Positions 11,403 through 22,704 of a stretch of DNA of 64,000 nucleotides are shown one piece after another (positions within the stretch are counted from its first letter, which is position 1; every line of letters starts with the position of its first letter). Below the pieces are notes generated by a model. It was not told where the DNA came from and did not search any database. It saw only the letters and a program-made list of their open reading frames with translations. A program made the position numbers and the translations under genes. The stretch is from assembly GCF_050624435.1 (NCBI RefSeq), contig NC_134534.1, positions 69,959,501 through 70,023,500 on the forward strand, given 5' to 3'. This DNA comes from Tenrec ecaudatus (lineage: Eukaryota; Chordata; Mammalia; Afrosoricida; Tenrecidae).

Positions 11403-11916
11403 CGCTTCCACTTACGGAGGAGGAGGCTTGAACAGTTCACAGAGAAAGGAATGAAACGATAAGGAAATTTTTCAGTGAGTTTTTGAAGTGTCCTCACATA
11501 TATGAATAACAGATAGTGCACAGACAGTTAATATGAAGAATGATGTTCACTGATACATTAATATATCAAAACATATTATTTCCCATATGCATTCATGGGT
11601 TCTTTGGAACATTTGGAAAATATTAACTTTCTTCTTTGTATTTTTCCATATTACTTAAGCTTTACTTTATAGAAAAGTATAGTTTTTAATAAATAAATAT
11701 TGTAAGAAAAAGCAATGTTTTAAAAAAAATCCTTCAATGTTGAATTATATAGCTGATCGATTGGTACCTGGGGGTAAAATTAATTATACCTGACTAACCA
11801 CAAAATACCAAATGATATGAACATCAGTATAAATCGCTGGTATCACATAAATATCTTATTGACAAAGTTTTATAAGCCATTTCCAAACATTAAGTTTCTA
11901 AAAGTCCACACAATTT
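11403..11916. other. Single-copy A+T-rich stretch
   Basis: No recognised repeat or gene. Confidence 0.45.
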
Positions 11917-12756
11917 TTAAAACTCATTTTATTGGGGACTCATACAACGCTTATCACAATTCATTCATTCATCCATCCATCCATCCATTGTGTCAGGCAC
12001 ATTTGATGCCATCGTCATTTTCAAAACATCTGCTTTCCACTTGAACCCCTGGCATCAGCTCATTTTTCTCCTCCCTCACGTACCCCTAATAATTTATAAA
12101 TTATTATTATTTTGTCATGTCTTACACTGCCCAGTGTCTCACTTCACCCATTTTTCTTTTGTCCATCCCCCAGTGAGGGAGTTATATGTAGATCCTTGTG
12201 ATTGGTTCCTTCTTTCTACCCCACCTTTGCTCCACCCTCCAGGCATCGCCACTCTCACCACTGGTCCTGAGGGGATCATCTGTCCTGGAGTCCCTGTGTT
12301 TCTGTTCCTATCTGTACCAGTGCACATCCTCTGGTCTAGCTGGATTTGTAAGGTAGAACTGGGATCATGATAGTGGGGGGAGAGGAAGCATATAAGAACT
12401 AAAGGAACATTGTATATTTCATCATTGCTACCCTGCACCCTGACCGGCTCGTCTCCTCCCTGCGACCCTTCTGTAAGGGGATGTCCAGTTGCCCACAAAT
12501 GGTCTTTGGGTCCCCACTCTGCACTCCACCCCCATTCACAATGATATAATTTTTGTTCCTTGATACTTGATACCTGATCCCTTCCACGCCTTGTAATCAC
12601 ACAGGCTGGTGTACTACTTCCATGTGGGCTTTGTTGCTTCTCAGCTAGATAGCCGCTTGTTTACCTTCAAGCCAATACTCCAGATGCTAGATCTTTTGAA
12701 ATCCGGGCACCATCAGCTTTCTTCACCACACTTGCTTATGCCCCCACACAATCTTT
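11917..12756 (-). mobile_element. LINE 3'-tail family, antisense copy
   Basis: Starts with 'actcattttattggggact' (11921-11939), the antisense AATAAA end, followed by a (CATT)/(CATC) run at 11963-11989 that has grown inside the family's 'catacatccatt' segment. It runs to 'cttcaccacacttgcttatg' (12721-12740). A 153-codon minus-strand frame (12139-12600) lies wholly inside the repeat in the element's sense direction. It has no domain and other copies do not keep it open, so I do not call it coding. Confidence 0.78.
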
Positions 12757-12977
12757 ATTTCGTACAAACCAAATCAAATCAAACCCACTGTCCTTGGGCT
12801 GATCCATGGCAGCAATCCTCTATGACAGAGTAAAGTTGCTCCCTCGGGTTTTCAACACTATAACTGTCTACAGGAGCAGACAATCCCATCTTCTTCCCAC
12901 AGAGAGGCTGGTGGATTTGAAATGTTGACCTTCAGGCCAGCACCCTAAGCCTTATTCCACACCACCACCAGGGTTCC
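12757..12977 (-). mobile_element. AfroSINE, antisense
   Basis: Adjoins the truncated end of the LINE tail. The 'aaatcaaatcaaacccactg' tail (12771-12790), 'tatgacagagtaaagttgct' (12821-12840) and 'accaccaccagggttcc' (12961-12977) mark it. Confidence 0.78.
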
Positions 12978-13057
12978 TTCACTGCCTTTAGTTGTAGTTA
13001 AATATAAATAATTTGCTGCTGCGGTAGGATTAAAAATGAGAAGAGACAGTGATAAAC

Positions 13058-13775
13058 ATCCATTAAGAGTTGGATGTAGAACGTATGAATTTAGGAAAAA
13101 ATAGAAGTTGTCAAAAGGAAGCAGAATGCTCAAAGAGCTTTACTTTTGGCATTCGTGAGCTGACTTTGGTTTGTATCACTGGCTATTTTGAGTCAGACAG
13201 TCATGTGGTCAACAAGTGTAGAGTGATGACATCACAGTCATCATCAAAAAGAATCTTTCGAGTTTTATCCTGAAGCACAGCACTGGTAGGATAAGAACAA
13301 TCTATATATCTACAAAAAAATAACAGTTTATGTGACTATTATTTGAAGTTCAACACTAACTATTAATGCCACAGGTGAAGAAACTAAAGAATCTTACCAA
13401 CTTCTTGTAGTCTGAAATTGATCAATTATGCAACCAAAATGTATTGATAATTACTGGTGACTGGAATAGAAAAATTGAAAACAAAAAGAAGGATCAAGAG
13501 TGGTTAAAAATATGTTGGCAAGATGGGAGATCTCCTAATAGAATTTTGCAAGACCAATGAGTTATTCACTGCTAGTGCTTTATTTCAACAACAAAAATGG
13601 TAACCTCACCTAGTGGAATATACAGGAATTAAATCAACTGCATATGTGGAGAGAGACCATATATATTATCTCAATATTATCTGTCAAAACAAGGTCAGAA
13701 GCACTACAAAGCATATGTCCTCTGAATGCTCATTAGATGACTAAAATGAAGGCCAGTAAGGATAGTTATATTATT
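13058..13775 (+). mobile_element. BovB-like RTE fragment, sense, endonuclease region
   Basis: Sense-strand piece of the RTE endonuclease domain. 'gattgataattactggtgac' type text appears at 13442-13462, together with 'gaattttgcaagaccaatga' (13541-13560) and 'aggaattaaatcaactgcat' (13623-13642). The same region recurs, equally decayed, at 60819-61510. Many indels; no open frame. Confidence 0.8.
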
Positions 13776-14396
13776 GTGGAGGTATGAAAAATAAAACAGA
13801 ATTGGTAGAATAGTCCTTGTTATAAAACTCAATTGCAATTCATTAGTGCTTTATTTTTTCATTAAATACGCTATGATTTTCAGAAAGACATTTGTTTCCC
13901 ACCTGCCTTTTTACTCTTCAAAGAACTATTTTTCTTGGCAGGATCACACCCGGAGATTTGGCTGAATATGGAGTTTGTATTTCCATTAATTCTGAAAATT
14001 ATAGTTAGGGTTCAACACATTCTTAAATCTTAGTTAAATTTGTTCCCTTTTTAATAGGCCTCAAACACAGGTGTATTCAGCTTGCTTTAGTGTTAGAACA
14101 AGTTATGACATCTTATTTTATGTAACAATATTACTTTTTTAAAAAATCGGTTATTATGTATAGAGATGGTTTTGTCAAGATTTGGGGGGTCAGATTAGTC
14201 AAGCGTTCTTACAACCAAGTCAACTATATTCTTATAGGAGAATAATTCACAAAAGATGTTAATGATATCAACTATTCTGTCCCTCAAAACAGTTGAAATT
14301 GCAAATTTTCTGTAAAAGAAACACATGAAAAAGAACAAATTCACAAATAGAAGTCTGGAAGAACAGCTTCAATGTGCAGCCTGTAGAAGTGAAAGC
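13776..14396. other. Single-copy A+T-rich stretch
   Basis: No recognised repeat or gene. Confidence 0.45.
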
Positions 14397-14590
14397 ATTG
14401 TTAGCCATGGTTAAGCATTAGTCTGCTGATCAAAAAGTTGGCACTTCCAACACACCAGGGGTTCCTGGAGGAAAAAGCATGATGGCCTGTCCCCTTCAAA
14501 ACTGCAGTCCGGGAAGCTCTGTGGCGATGGTCTCCTCTGTCATACAGGTTTACTGTGACTTATAGAAGTGCCTTGTCAGCATTCCACAGC
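14397..14590 (+). mobile_element. AfroSINE, sense, decayed
   Basis: 'ttaagcattagtctgctgat' (14411-14430) and 'caaaaagttggcacttccaa' (14431-14450) are the tRNA-like head. The tail region at 14500-14575 is badly worn. Confidence 0.65.
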
Positions 14591-14658
14591 TGAAATGAAA
14601 GTTATTACTTGATTAGAATCACTTGACTCTATTCAGCATATAATTTGTGGTGGGCTCA

Positions 14659-14839
14659 TACTGTTGTTAGGAACCTTGATTGTTCCAGCCCATCGGGACG
14701 CCCTGTGACACAGTAGAGCAGTCTCACAGGGCTTTCAGAGCCCTAGGCTTTAGGGAAGCCAGTGTTTTCCAGTCCAATCGGTGGGAAGGTTTGAACCTTA
14801 CTTAACCAAGTCCTTAAACCTTTGTGTCATCAGGGATCA
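14659..14839 (-). mobile_element. AfroSINE, antisense, decayed
   Basis: Reverse copy facing the sense copy 70 bp to its left, so the pair forms a loose inverted repeat. 'ccctgtgacacagtagagca' (14701-14720) and 'ggtgggaaggtttgaacctt' (14781-14800) are the diagnostic blocks. Confidence 0.65.
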
Positions 14840-15090
14840 CTGCCTGGCTCGTAGTAAGCATTTAATAGTGTACTGAATGTCAAACTGAATTGTTGGACAT
14901 GATAAAGAAGATGGATAGTTCACTCTCAAGGAATTTAGTACAGATTTAGAGACAGAGATCCTAGAGACGTACTTGTCCAAGCTCCACTTCCCAGTTGAAG
15001 GCGCACAGATTCTGAGAGGAGAAGTGAATTGCCCAGAGCCGGACATGGCAGGAAAACCGAAAGGCATGCTGGCTTCTATTGGAAAAGGTG
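14840..15090. mobile_element. Possible old MIR/L2-class remnant
   Basis: 'ctggctcgtagtaagcattt' (14843-14862) and 'gagaagtgaattgcccagag' (15020-15039) are phrases typical of ancient mammalian MIR or related SINEs. Too decayed to assign or orient securely. Confidence 0.35.
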
Positions 15091-15242
15091 ATTATGGTAA
15101 GTTAATCACACTAAAATGCAAAAATATACTGGTTTATAATGAAAAAATACAGAGATAATAGAGTCGATCAAAACTGTGAGAGAGTATTTGCAACTAACGG
15201 CATGAATGAAATTCCTGGGTTCACAGACAATGAACATATGAT

Positions 15243-15500
15243 TGTGTTTGCTGTTGTTTGGTTCTGTCGATTGAGTTCCAACCCATAACAACCCTACACA
15301 CAACAGAATGGAAAGCTGCTGGGACCTGCGCCATTCTCACAATTGTTCTGTCTGGGCCTGTTGTTGCAGCCACTGCATCAGTCCGCCTGTGAGGGCCTTC
15401 CTCTCTCTCACTGCCCCTCTGCTTTACCCAGCATGATGCCCTTCTCCAGACACTGGTCTCTCCACACGCCCCAAATAGCCTTGCTGTGATATCCAGTTTT
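15243..15500 (-). mobile_element. BovB-like RTE, antisense 3'-end fragment
   Basis: Antisense terminal 250 bp of the LINE. 'gctgttgtttggttctgtcg' (15250-15269), 'gttgttgcagccactgcatc' (15360-15379) and 'acccagcatgatgcccttct' (15425-15444) follow family order. 5' truncated on the right. Confidence 0.82.
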
Positions 15501-15599
15501 TAACAAACAGACAGTTTGAGCTCACCCAGATAGAAGCTTCCTCCTTCAGGCCTCCAAGGTTAGTACTATAAATCTATGTTTTCTAATATTTGTCTTGTG

Positions 15600-15785
15600 A
15601 TCTAATCTCATGAATAAACTCCCAATTCTGATTCATAGAGACCATAGAGGACGGAGTATAAATCACTGCAGAAAAATTCTGCCGCATCTTTCTCTCAAGG
15701 ATGGATGGTGGGTTGCACTCCTGCCCTCTCCTTTTTGGTGAGCCCCTGAGGCCTGCAGCCACTAGGCCACCAGGGACTTTCAGTA
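15600..15785 (-). mobile_element. AfroSINE, antisense
   Basis: 'aattctgattcatagagacc' (15624-15643), 'ttctctcaaggatggatggt' (15691-15710) and 'aggccaccagggact' (15764-15778) mark a reverse SINE between two BovB 3' ends. Confidence 0.7.
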
Positions 15786-15811
15786 GTCTATTAGGCGTCA
15801 TAAGACCCATT

Positions 15812-16120
15812 CACTGTTTTTGTTAGGTGCCGTTGAGTTAGTTCTAATGCATAGCAATTTTATGTACAACAGATCAAACGTTGCCTGGGCAGTGCCACGA
15901 TCGTGATGATTCTTCTGCGTGAGCCCACTGTGACAACCATTCTACCAATCCCGCCCATTTTGGGCATTCCTTTCTTTTGCTGTCGCTTCCCTTTGCCAAG
16001 TACAAGATAAAGTATTTGGAGCATACTGATATCATGTACCAAGGACAGGGATCAAGTCTTGCCATCCTAGCGTATAAGCAGCATTCTGGTTATACCTTTT
16101 CCAAGGTACATTTGCTAATT
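15812..16120 (-). mobile_element. BovB-like RTE, antisense 3'-end fragment
   Basis: A second antisense 3' end, starting at 'tttttgttaggtgccgttga' (15817-15836). It is more diverged than the copy at 15243 and has an internal rearrangement after 15960. Confidence 0.65.
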
Positions 16121-16275
16121 CTTTGCCAACAATAGTTTAAATGCATCTCCAAATTTCCTTATGTGTTGTCCAATTTTCACTTGTATGTAAGTTGACTGAG
16201 AATATCCTGGACTATTAGGAAGTTTGAGAAATTATTTAAGATGTTAAATGCAAAAAATGATGATCTAATTAATAT

Positions 16276-17190
16276 AAGGGAGTACCCCCCAAAACCTGGA
16301 ATTATTTTTTCAAAGCTATTTACATTTTTAACAACCTTATTACCTTCAAAGTACTCTCCATGACACTTAATACATTTGTCCACTCTGTGGTTCCATTTTT
16401 CGAAACCATTTTCAAACTCATCTGTTGGGTTGGCAGACAGCACCTCCCTCGTTTTTTTTATTCACTGACTCTACATTGTCAAATCGCTGTCTTTCAGGGC
16501 TCTTTTCATTTGTGAAAACAAAAGGAAGTTGCACAGAACAAGGTCAGGTAAGTAGGTACATGGAGCAAGAGAGGAATGCTGCTTTTTTGCCCCAAACGGG
16601 CACACTGAGATGGCTGTGTGAGCAGGTGCAGTGTTTAGGTGGCAAAATCAGTCCCTGGACTACCACAAATCAGGGTTTGTTGTTGCTGCACACTGTCACA
16701 CACTCTCTTCAGAACCTCTAAATAGAAAGCTTGATGAACAGTCTGACCTGGTGGAACAAACTCCAAATGCACTACAAGTCAACATTTTCATCTGCTCAGG
16801 AAGTTGATAGACACCCAGAATAAGGTTTATCAATCAACATTTCCTCTTTTTTTTAGTGAGTAAACCACTCACACACTTGAGTTTTTCTCAGTGCTGGCCT
16901 TGTAAGCTGTGTTCAACATCCCAACAGTTTCTGTGGCGTTGTGCCCAAGCTGATAACAGAATTTCACAGGAGCACAGTGTTCTCTTAAATCGGCCATCAC
17001 AAAAAATGAGGTTCAAGGGAAGCTGTTTTTACAGTTCACTGTAAATTTGCTGTGGCCAGAGAGAACCTTCCCAGGCGATACCACTAGGTGCACTAACTCA
17101 GAGTGAGTTGCTTAGTGCTCTTCCAGTAGGAAAAATGCATGCAATGAAAGCTCCGCCCAACGGAGATATTTTTCCACTTTTGGTGTGTGT
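16276..17190 (-). mobile_element. Mariner-family DNA transposon, antisense, dead
   Basis: About 0.9-kb mariner on the minus strand with a degenerate transposase. On that strand the frame around 16,700-16,780 reads EFVPPGQTVHQAFYLEVL in pieces, and the C-terminal end near 16,340-16,390 reads as a Cys-Ile-Lys...Gly-Glu-Tyr-Phe-Glu-Gly motif; both are typical of mariner transposases. Several stops and frameshifts are visible and the catalytic aspartates cannot all be read. The left end has 'gggagtaccccccaaaacct' (16279-16298). The right end (17130-17185) is the reverse complement of the start of the copy at 43852, which confirms one family and its limits. Confidence 0.82.
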
Positions 17191-17239
17191 GTGTGTTACC
17201 CTCTTGTGTATAAACTCACCTAATTCACAATTGAAAAAT
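17191..17239 (+). other. Short spacer with a (TG)n run
   Basis: A brief (TG)n run at 17181-17196 separates the mariner from the next BovB fragment. Confidence 0.4.
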
Positions 17240-18385
17240 TTAAAAAATATATTATGGCTTGAGTCAACTGCACATTAATCCTCAAGTGATTGATTTGCCT
17301 TCGAACACTTTAAAGAGCTATTTGCCAACAGATTTACCCAATGCATTTCGTCTTTTGCTACCTTGGCTACTGGTTTCATTGGTGCCGATTGTAGACCCAA
17401 GTAAAATGAAATTCTTGGTGACTTCAACTTTCCTGTTTTTAACATGACATTGCTTATTGGTCTAGTTATGATCATTTTATTTTTGCTTTTATGCTGATAT
17501 GTAAGTCATATGGAAGACAGTGATATTTAATTTTCCTCCCTAAGTGCATCCAGGCCTTCGTAGCTTCAGCAACCAAGGTTAAGTCATCAGCATCCTCCAG
17601 GCGGTTAATGGATCTTCCTCAGATCCTGATGTGATGTTCTTCATAGAGCTCAATGTCTTTGCTTATTTTCTCAGAATGTAGATCAAATAAATATTTGTAG
17701 GGATCAACCTTGATGCACATGTTTCCTGATTCTGATTTCAGGCCTTGTACTGTCACCTCATCCCGTTTGAAGCACAGTACTTGGTCAATGTATTGGTCCT
17801 GCATGAGCACAAAGAAATAATCTGGAAGTTCCATTATTTTTGATGTTGCTTATCGTTTTTATGATCTTTGTGTAAGATATTTTTGATGCCATGGTACAAT
17901 TCATCTGGTCTTTGGTGATTAGTACGTAATGTGACAAATCTATTCTTGAGATGATCTCTAAATACTCAAGTAATATACTCAAGGTTCACATTGTAGTGCA
18001 CCTAGACTTGTTTTAATTTTTTTCAGCTTTAACCAGAGCTTGCTTAGGTCACTGATGGTCTGTTCTGCCGTCTCCCTCTGGCCTTCTTCTGTCTGATGGT
18101 ATCTTCTCACAGGTAGAGTGTATTTGACTTGAGTGTATTCTATCTAGAGAAGTCAATGGGCATGATCATCATTCATTTTGTTGAAATAAATGCCATGAGT
18201 GAATTATTGATTATTTTCGATGAGTAAATTATTTTGAAATTTTCTATCTTGAGCTCTCTGATGTCATTCCTCTCACTAAGATTATATTTTGTAACTGCTA
18301 AGCTATCTCTTTTGCTTCCAACTTTCACATCCAAGAAGCTTTCAACTGATGAAAATAAAAGGATGCCAATATTCCTGATTATGCC
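17240..18385 (-). mobile_element. BovB-like RTE, antisense, with internal deletion
   Basis: The left part (17240-17835) covers the C-terminal side of the reverse transcriptase: 'ccaagtaaaatgaaattctt' (17397-17416) and 'catgagcacaaagaaataat' (17802-17821). At about 17836 the text jumps to the region upstream of the reverse transcriptase and then to the endonuclease domain, as shown by 'tcatctggtctttggtgatt' (17901-17920) and 'tttgcttccaactttcacat' (18312-18331). Most of the reverse transcriptase is therefore missing. No open frame. Confidence 0.8.
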
Positions 18386-18392
18386 CAGTTAA

Positions 18393-18470
18393 CTTGTGCT
18401 TTATACAATTGATGTTTGTATGGATTGTGATAAGGGTTGTATGAGCCCCCAATAAAATGATTAAAATAAA
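18393..18470 (+). mobile_element. LINE 3'-tail family, sense, 5'-truncated to about 75 bp
   Basis: Contains only the final part of the family: 'tatggattgtgataagggtt' (18419-18438), then GTATGAGCCCCCAATAAAA (18439-18457) and an A-rich tail. It shows the true 3' terminus with its AATAAA signal and so fixes the orientation of all other copies. Confidence 0.8.
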
Positions 18471-18524
18471 CAAATAAAATGAAGAAATGGCTTGCTAAAA
18501 TTGAAAAATAAAATTGATGTATAT

Positions 18525-20665
18525 ATGTATCATTTTATTGGGAGCTCATACAACTCCCTGCTCATTCCCCCCTTCATAAACCCTTGATAATTTATAAATT
18601 ATTATTTTGTTATATCATACAATGTGTGACATCTTCCTTCACCCACTTATCTCGTGTTCATCCCCAAGGGAGGAGGTTATATGTAGATCCCTGTAATCTG
18701 TTTCCCCTTTCTACCCCACTCTCCCAGTATACCCACTCTCACCACTGGTCCGAAGGGATCATCTGTCCTGGATTCCCGGTGTTTCCACTTTTTATCTGTA
18801 CCAGTGTACATCCTTGGGTCTAGCCAGATTTGTAAGGTAGAATTGGGATCATGATAGTAGGAAGAGGTGGGGGGAAGCATTTAGGAACTAGAGGAAAGTT
18901 ACATGTCTCATTGTTGCTACACTGCACCCTTACTGGCTTGTCTCCTCCCCGTGACCCTTCCATAAAGGGATGTCCAGTTGCATACTGATGGGCTTTGAGT
19001 CTCCATTCCGCAGTACCCCTCATTCACAATGATGTGATTTATTGTTCTTTGATGCCTCATACCTTATCCCTTCTACACCTCATGATCACACAGGCTTGTG
19101 TGCTTTTACCCTGTGGGCTTTGTTGCTTCTGAGCTAGATGGCTGCTTGTTTACCTTCAAGCCTTTAAGACCCCAGACACTATATCTTTTGATACTGGATA
19201 CCATCAGCTTTCTTCGCCACTTTTGCTTATGAACCCTTTTGTCTTCAGTGATCATATAGGGGGGGGGTGAGCACACAATGATATGATTTTTTGTTCTTTG
19301 ACGCCTGATAATTGATCCCTTCAGCACCTTGTAATCACATAGGCTACTGTGCTTCTTCCATGTGGGCTTTGTTGCTTCTCAGCTAGATGGCTGCTTACCT
19401 TCAAGCCTTTAAGACTCCAGATGCTATATCTTTTGATAGCCGGGCACCATCAGCTTTCTTCACTACATTTGCTATGCACCGTTTGTCTTCAGTGATCATG
19501 TCAGGAAGGTGAGCATGATGGAATGTCAGTTAAATAGAAGGAAGTATTCTTGCATTGAGGGAGTACTTGAGTGGAGGCCCAATGTCCATCTACTACCTTA
19601 ATAGTAAACCTCTAAATATATGCTCATAAATCCATATCCTCATCCTCATATATAAATATATTTATAAATATATATGCCTTTATTTTGACCTCTGTAAATG
19701 CCCTTTCCCTCTTAGATCTTTCCTCTATTTCCTTGGATGTACCTCTTGTCCCACTATCATGCTCAGTCTTCATTTGGGTTACAGTAATTCCTCTTGGTTA
19801 CATTACCCTTGATCACGCCCTACCAAGCCTCCTATACCCTCTTCAACACTGATTTGGATCACTTGTTGTTCCCTTGTCCCTGGATTTGTTAACACCACTT
19901 CCTTTCCCCTCACTTCTCCTTCTCCCTTGTTCCCTCTGGAACTGTCAGTCCTGTTGTTTTTTCCTCCAGATTGTTCATCCAGCCTATTTTATTTAGACAG
20001 ACCTGTGGAGATAATAATATGCACAAAAACAAGACAGAGAAAAACCCAGCAACAAAAGAAAAGAAAACAACAACAACAAAAAACCAGTGACAAAACAGAA
20101 CAACAACAAAAAAGAAAAGCTTGTAGTTAGTTCAAGGACTGTTTGTTGGCCTTTAGGAGTGTTTTCCGGTTGAGTCTGATGGGTTGCCAAGCCCTGGCCC
20201 CAAAGTCTATTTTTGGTATTCCCTGGGGACTTGGTTGCTCTGTTCCCCTTGCTGTTCTGTTGCACACGCTTAGTGTTTTGCCTCGGTGTGGTGGGATCAG
20301 ATCGGGCACAATTCCCACACTGTGTCTCCAGTGTTATCTCCTGTAGAGCTATGGGTCAGTGAGAGATGTCATGTCTCATTGTGGGTCCGGCCGTATGGTC
20401 CTCTCTGTGCACTGGCTGCTCTGAGTGGGAATTTTGTCATCAAGGCTTGGTGGGCCAGGATATGGTCCACTCTCTCTTCTTCCTCCTTCATTTGCTTCCA
20501 TATGCTCTGATCAGACATGTACCTCTCTCTGAGCTACAGCTTCAGTGCTTTCCTCTCAAATAAATTCTTCTGGGGGGAGGGGCAGCTGTCCATGTAGTTG
20601 GGATTGGGGCCGGCCCCTCAGCACATGGTATATTTTTTGTCAGGGTTCCAGTCCAGCTTCATGTA
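18525..20665 (-). mobile_element. LINE 3'-tail family, antisense, longest copy
   Basis: About 2.1 kb and continuous. It starts at 'tatcattttattgggagctc' (18527-18546, antisense AATAAA end) and runs to about 20,665. It includes a tandem pair of about 245-bp modules (19028-19275 and 19276-19520, both 'aatgat(g/a)tgatt...' to 'cagtgatcat...ggtgagca') and further upstream body such as 'gtttgttaacaccacttcct' (19885-19904) and 'gcacaaaaacaagacagaga' (20021-20040). Several frames of 60-90 codons occur on both strands without any domain. Confidence 0.78.
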
Positions 20666-20809
20666 ATGATTAAAATTATGGCAGTTGGCATAAAGACAGA
20701 GGATTTTCCCTCTATACTAAGATACAAATGGCCCTCTGATAAATGTTTGTCATTGCTTCTCCTTTGTCTTTCACTGCTAACACTCTGTTATTCATCTGTC
20801 TCCCCCCCT
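20666..20809. other. Spacer between two LINE tails
   Basis: No recognised element. Confidence 0.4.
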
Positions 20810-22165
20810 TTTATTTATTTTTTATTTATTGGGGGCTCTTACAGCTCTTATCACAACCCATACATATATCCATTGTTTCAAACACATCTGTACATATGTT
20901 GCCATCATCTTTTTCAAAACATTTTCTTTCTACTTGAGCCCTTGATATCAGCTCCTCATTTTTCCCTCTCTCCCCCACAAACCCTTGATAATTTATAAAT
21001 TATTCTTTTTTTTCCCATGTCTTACACTAACCACTGTAACCCTTCACCAACTTTTCTGTTGTCCATCCACCACATAGATTATTGTGACCGGTCCCTCCTT
21101 ACTTCCCTACCAATTCCCTTACCCTCCTAGTATTGCTACTCCCCTTATTGGTCCTGAGGGGTTTCCCTGTCCTCAATTCCCTGTGTTTTGAGCTCTTATC
21201 TGTACCGGTATGCATGTTCTGGTCTAGCCAGAATTGTAAGGTAGAATTGGGGTCATGATGGGGGGGGGGTTGTGTGAAGCATTAAAGAACTAGAGGAAGG
21301 TTGTGTGTTTTGTTGATGCTATATATATATCTTTTGATAGCTGGGCACATCAGATTTCTTCACCACATTTGCTATGCACCCACTTTGTCTTCAGTGATCG
21401 GGTCGGGAAGGTGAGCATCATGGAATGCCAGTTTAATAGAACAATGTGTTCTTGAATTGAGGGAGTACTTGAGTGGAGGCTCAATGTCCATCTGCTACCT
21501 TAATACTAAACCTAAGAATATATGCACACAGATCTAGTTCCCCATCATCATAAATAAATATATTTACATATTACATGCCCATATTTACACCTCTATAAAT
21601 GCTCTTTGCTTCCTAGTCCTTTCTTCTATTTCCTTTTACTTTCCTCTTGCCCCACTATCATGCTCCGCCTTCATTTGGGTTTCGGTAATTTCTCGTGGTT
21701 ACATTGCCCTTGATCAGGCCCTACCAAGCCTCTTACACTCTCCTCTCCAGTGATTTGGATCACATGTTATTCCCTTGTCCCTGGGTTGGTTAACATCACT
21801 TCCTCTCCCCAACCTCATCCTCTCCCATGTCCCTCTGAAACCATCGGTTCTGTTGTTTCTACCTCCAGATTGTTTATCCCACATATCTTATCTAGATAGA
21901 CTGCAGAGTTAACAGCATGCACAAAAACAAGACAGAACAAAACAAAGCAATAAAAGAAAACAAAACAACAAAAACCAGTGACACAAAAAAGAAAAGCCTA
22001 TAAATAGTTCAAGGTCTGTTTGTTGACCTTTAGGAGTGTTTTCTATTCAAGTCTGATGGGGTGCCACATTCTGGCCCCAAAGTCTATTTTTGGTATTTAC
22101 TCTGACCTTTCTTGCTCTGCTCCCCTTGTTGTGTTGCACGCCCTTAGTGTTTTGCAAATTTTTCT
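20810..22165 (-). mobile_element. LINE 3'-tail family, antisense, internally deleted
   Basis: Same family and orientation as the preceding copy. Starts at 'ttatttattgggggctctta' (20821-20840) and runs to 'cttagtgttttgcaaatt' (22144-22161). At about 21,322 it jumps from the equivalent of 18,915 to that of 19,180 or 19,425, so it lost one duplicated module and its flank. Diverges less in the upstream half than the copy at 1-1690. Confidence 0.77.
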
Positions 22166-22589
22166 TCCTAATATATTTTCTAGCCAGCTTTATCTGATAC
22201 ATATAATAAAACTACGTTTTTATAATTATTACAATGAAAGTAGGCATTTCTCTATTTTATTGTTTCTAAAACTTTTAAGTTGATTTTTCAGCATTTTCCA
22301 AAAAAATATTGTTAACAAAGTGTTAACTTGTTTTCATCATTAATATTTCTTATATTATTACATTGTTTAAAACTGCTAGAACAACATTATAATGCCATTG
22401 ATGAGAAATTTTCTTCATCTCCTAAAATCAAGAGATTGTTTTAGACAACCAGAAGGCATGATGCAACTCTATGCTATAGTTTACCTTATTTGGAAATTAT
22501 TCTTCTACTCCCAGTTGACTTAAGGGTTTTGCCACATTGTTTTTAACAGATTATGACACTGAATTATATTAAATGCTTTTTCATTACCT
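22166..22589. other. Single-copy A+T-rich stretch
   Basis: No recognised repeat or gene. Confidence 0.45.
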
Positions 22590-22704
22590 ATATAGGTTTT
22601 GATAGTTAGGTTTTATGTCAACTTGGGTGGGCCAGTATTCTTTCATTAAATGTGGTCAACTGCATTTTGGGATCTTCTGTGAACAACCAAGCAGTTGTGG
22701 AAAG
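22590..22704 (+). mobile_element. Medium-reiteration repeat (family B), left part
   Basis: 'aggttttatgtcaacttggg' (22608-22627) opens a repeat related in style to the family at 50535-50970. It is split by the BovB fragment that starts at about 22,705. Confidence 0.5.

Noticed and set aside
12139-12600. 153-codon minus-strand open frame
   Set aside because: Lies entirely in the LINE 3'-tail repeat, has no domain, and equivalent positions in other copies are not open.
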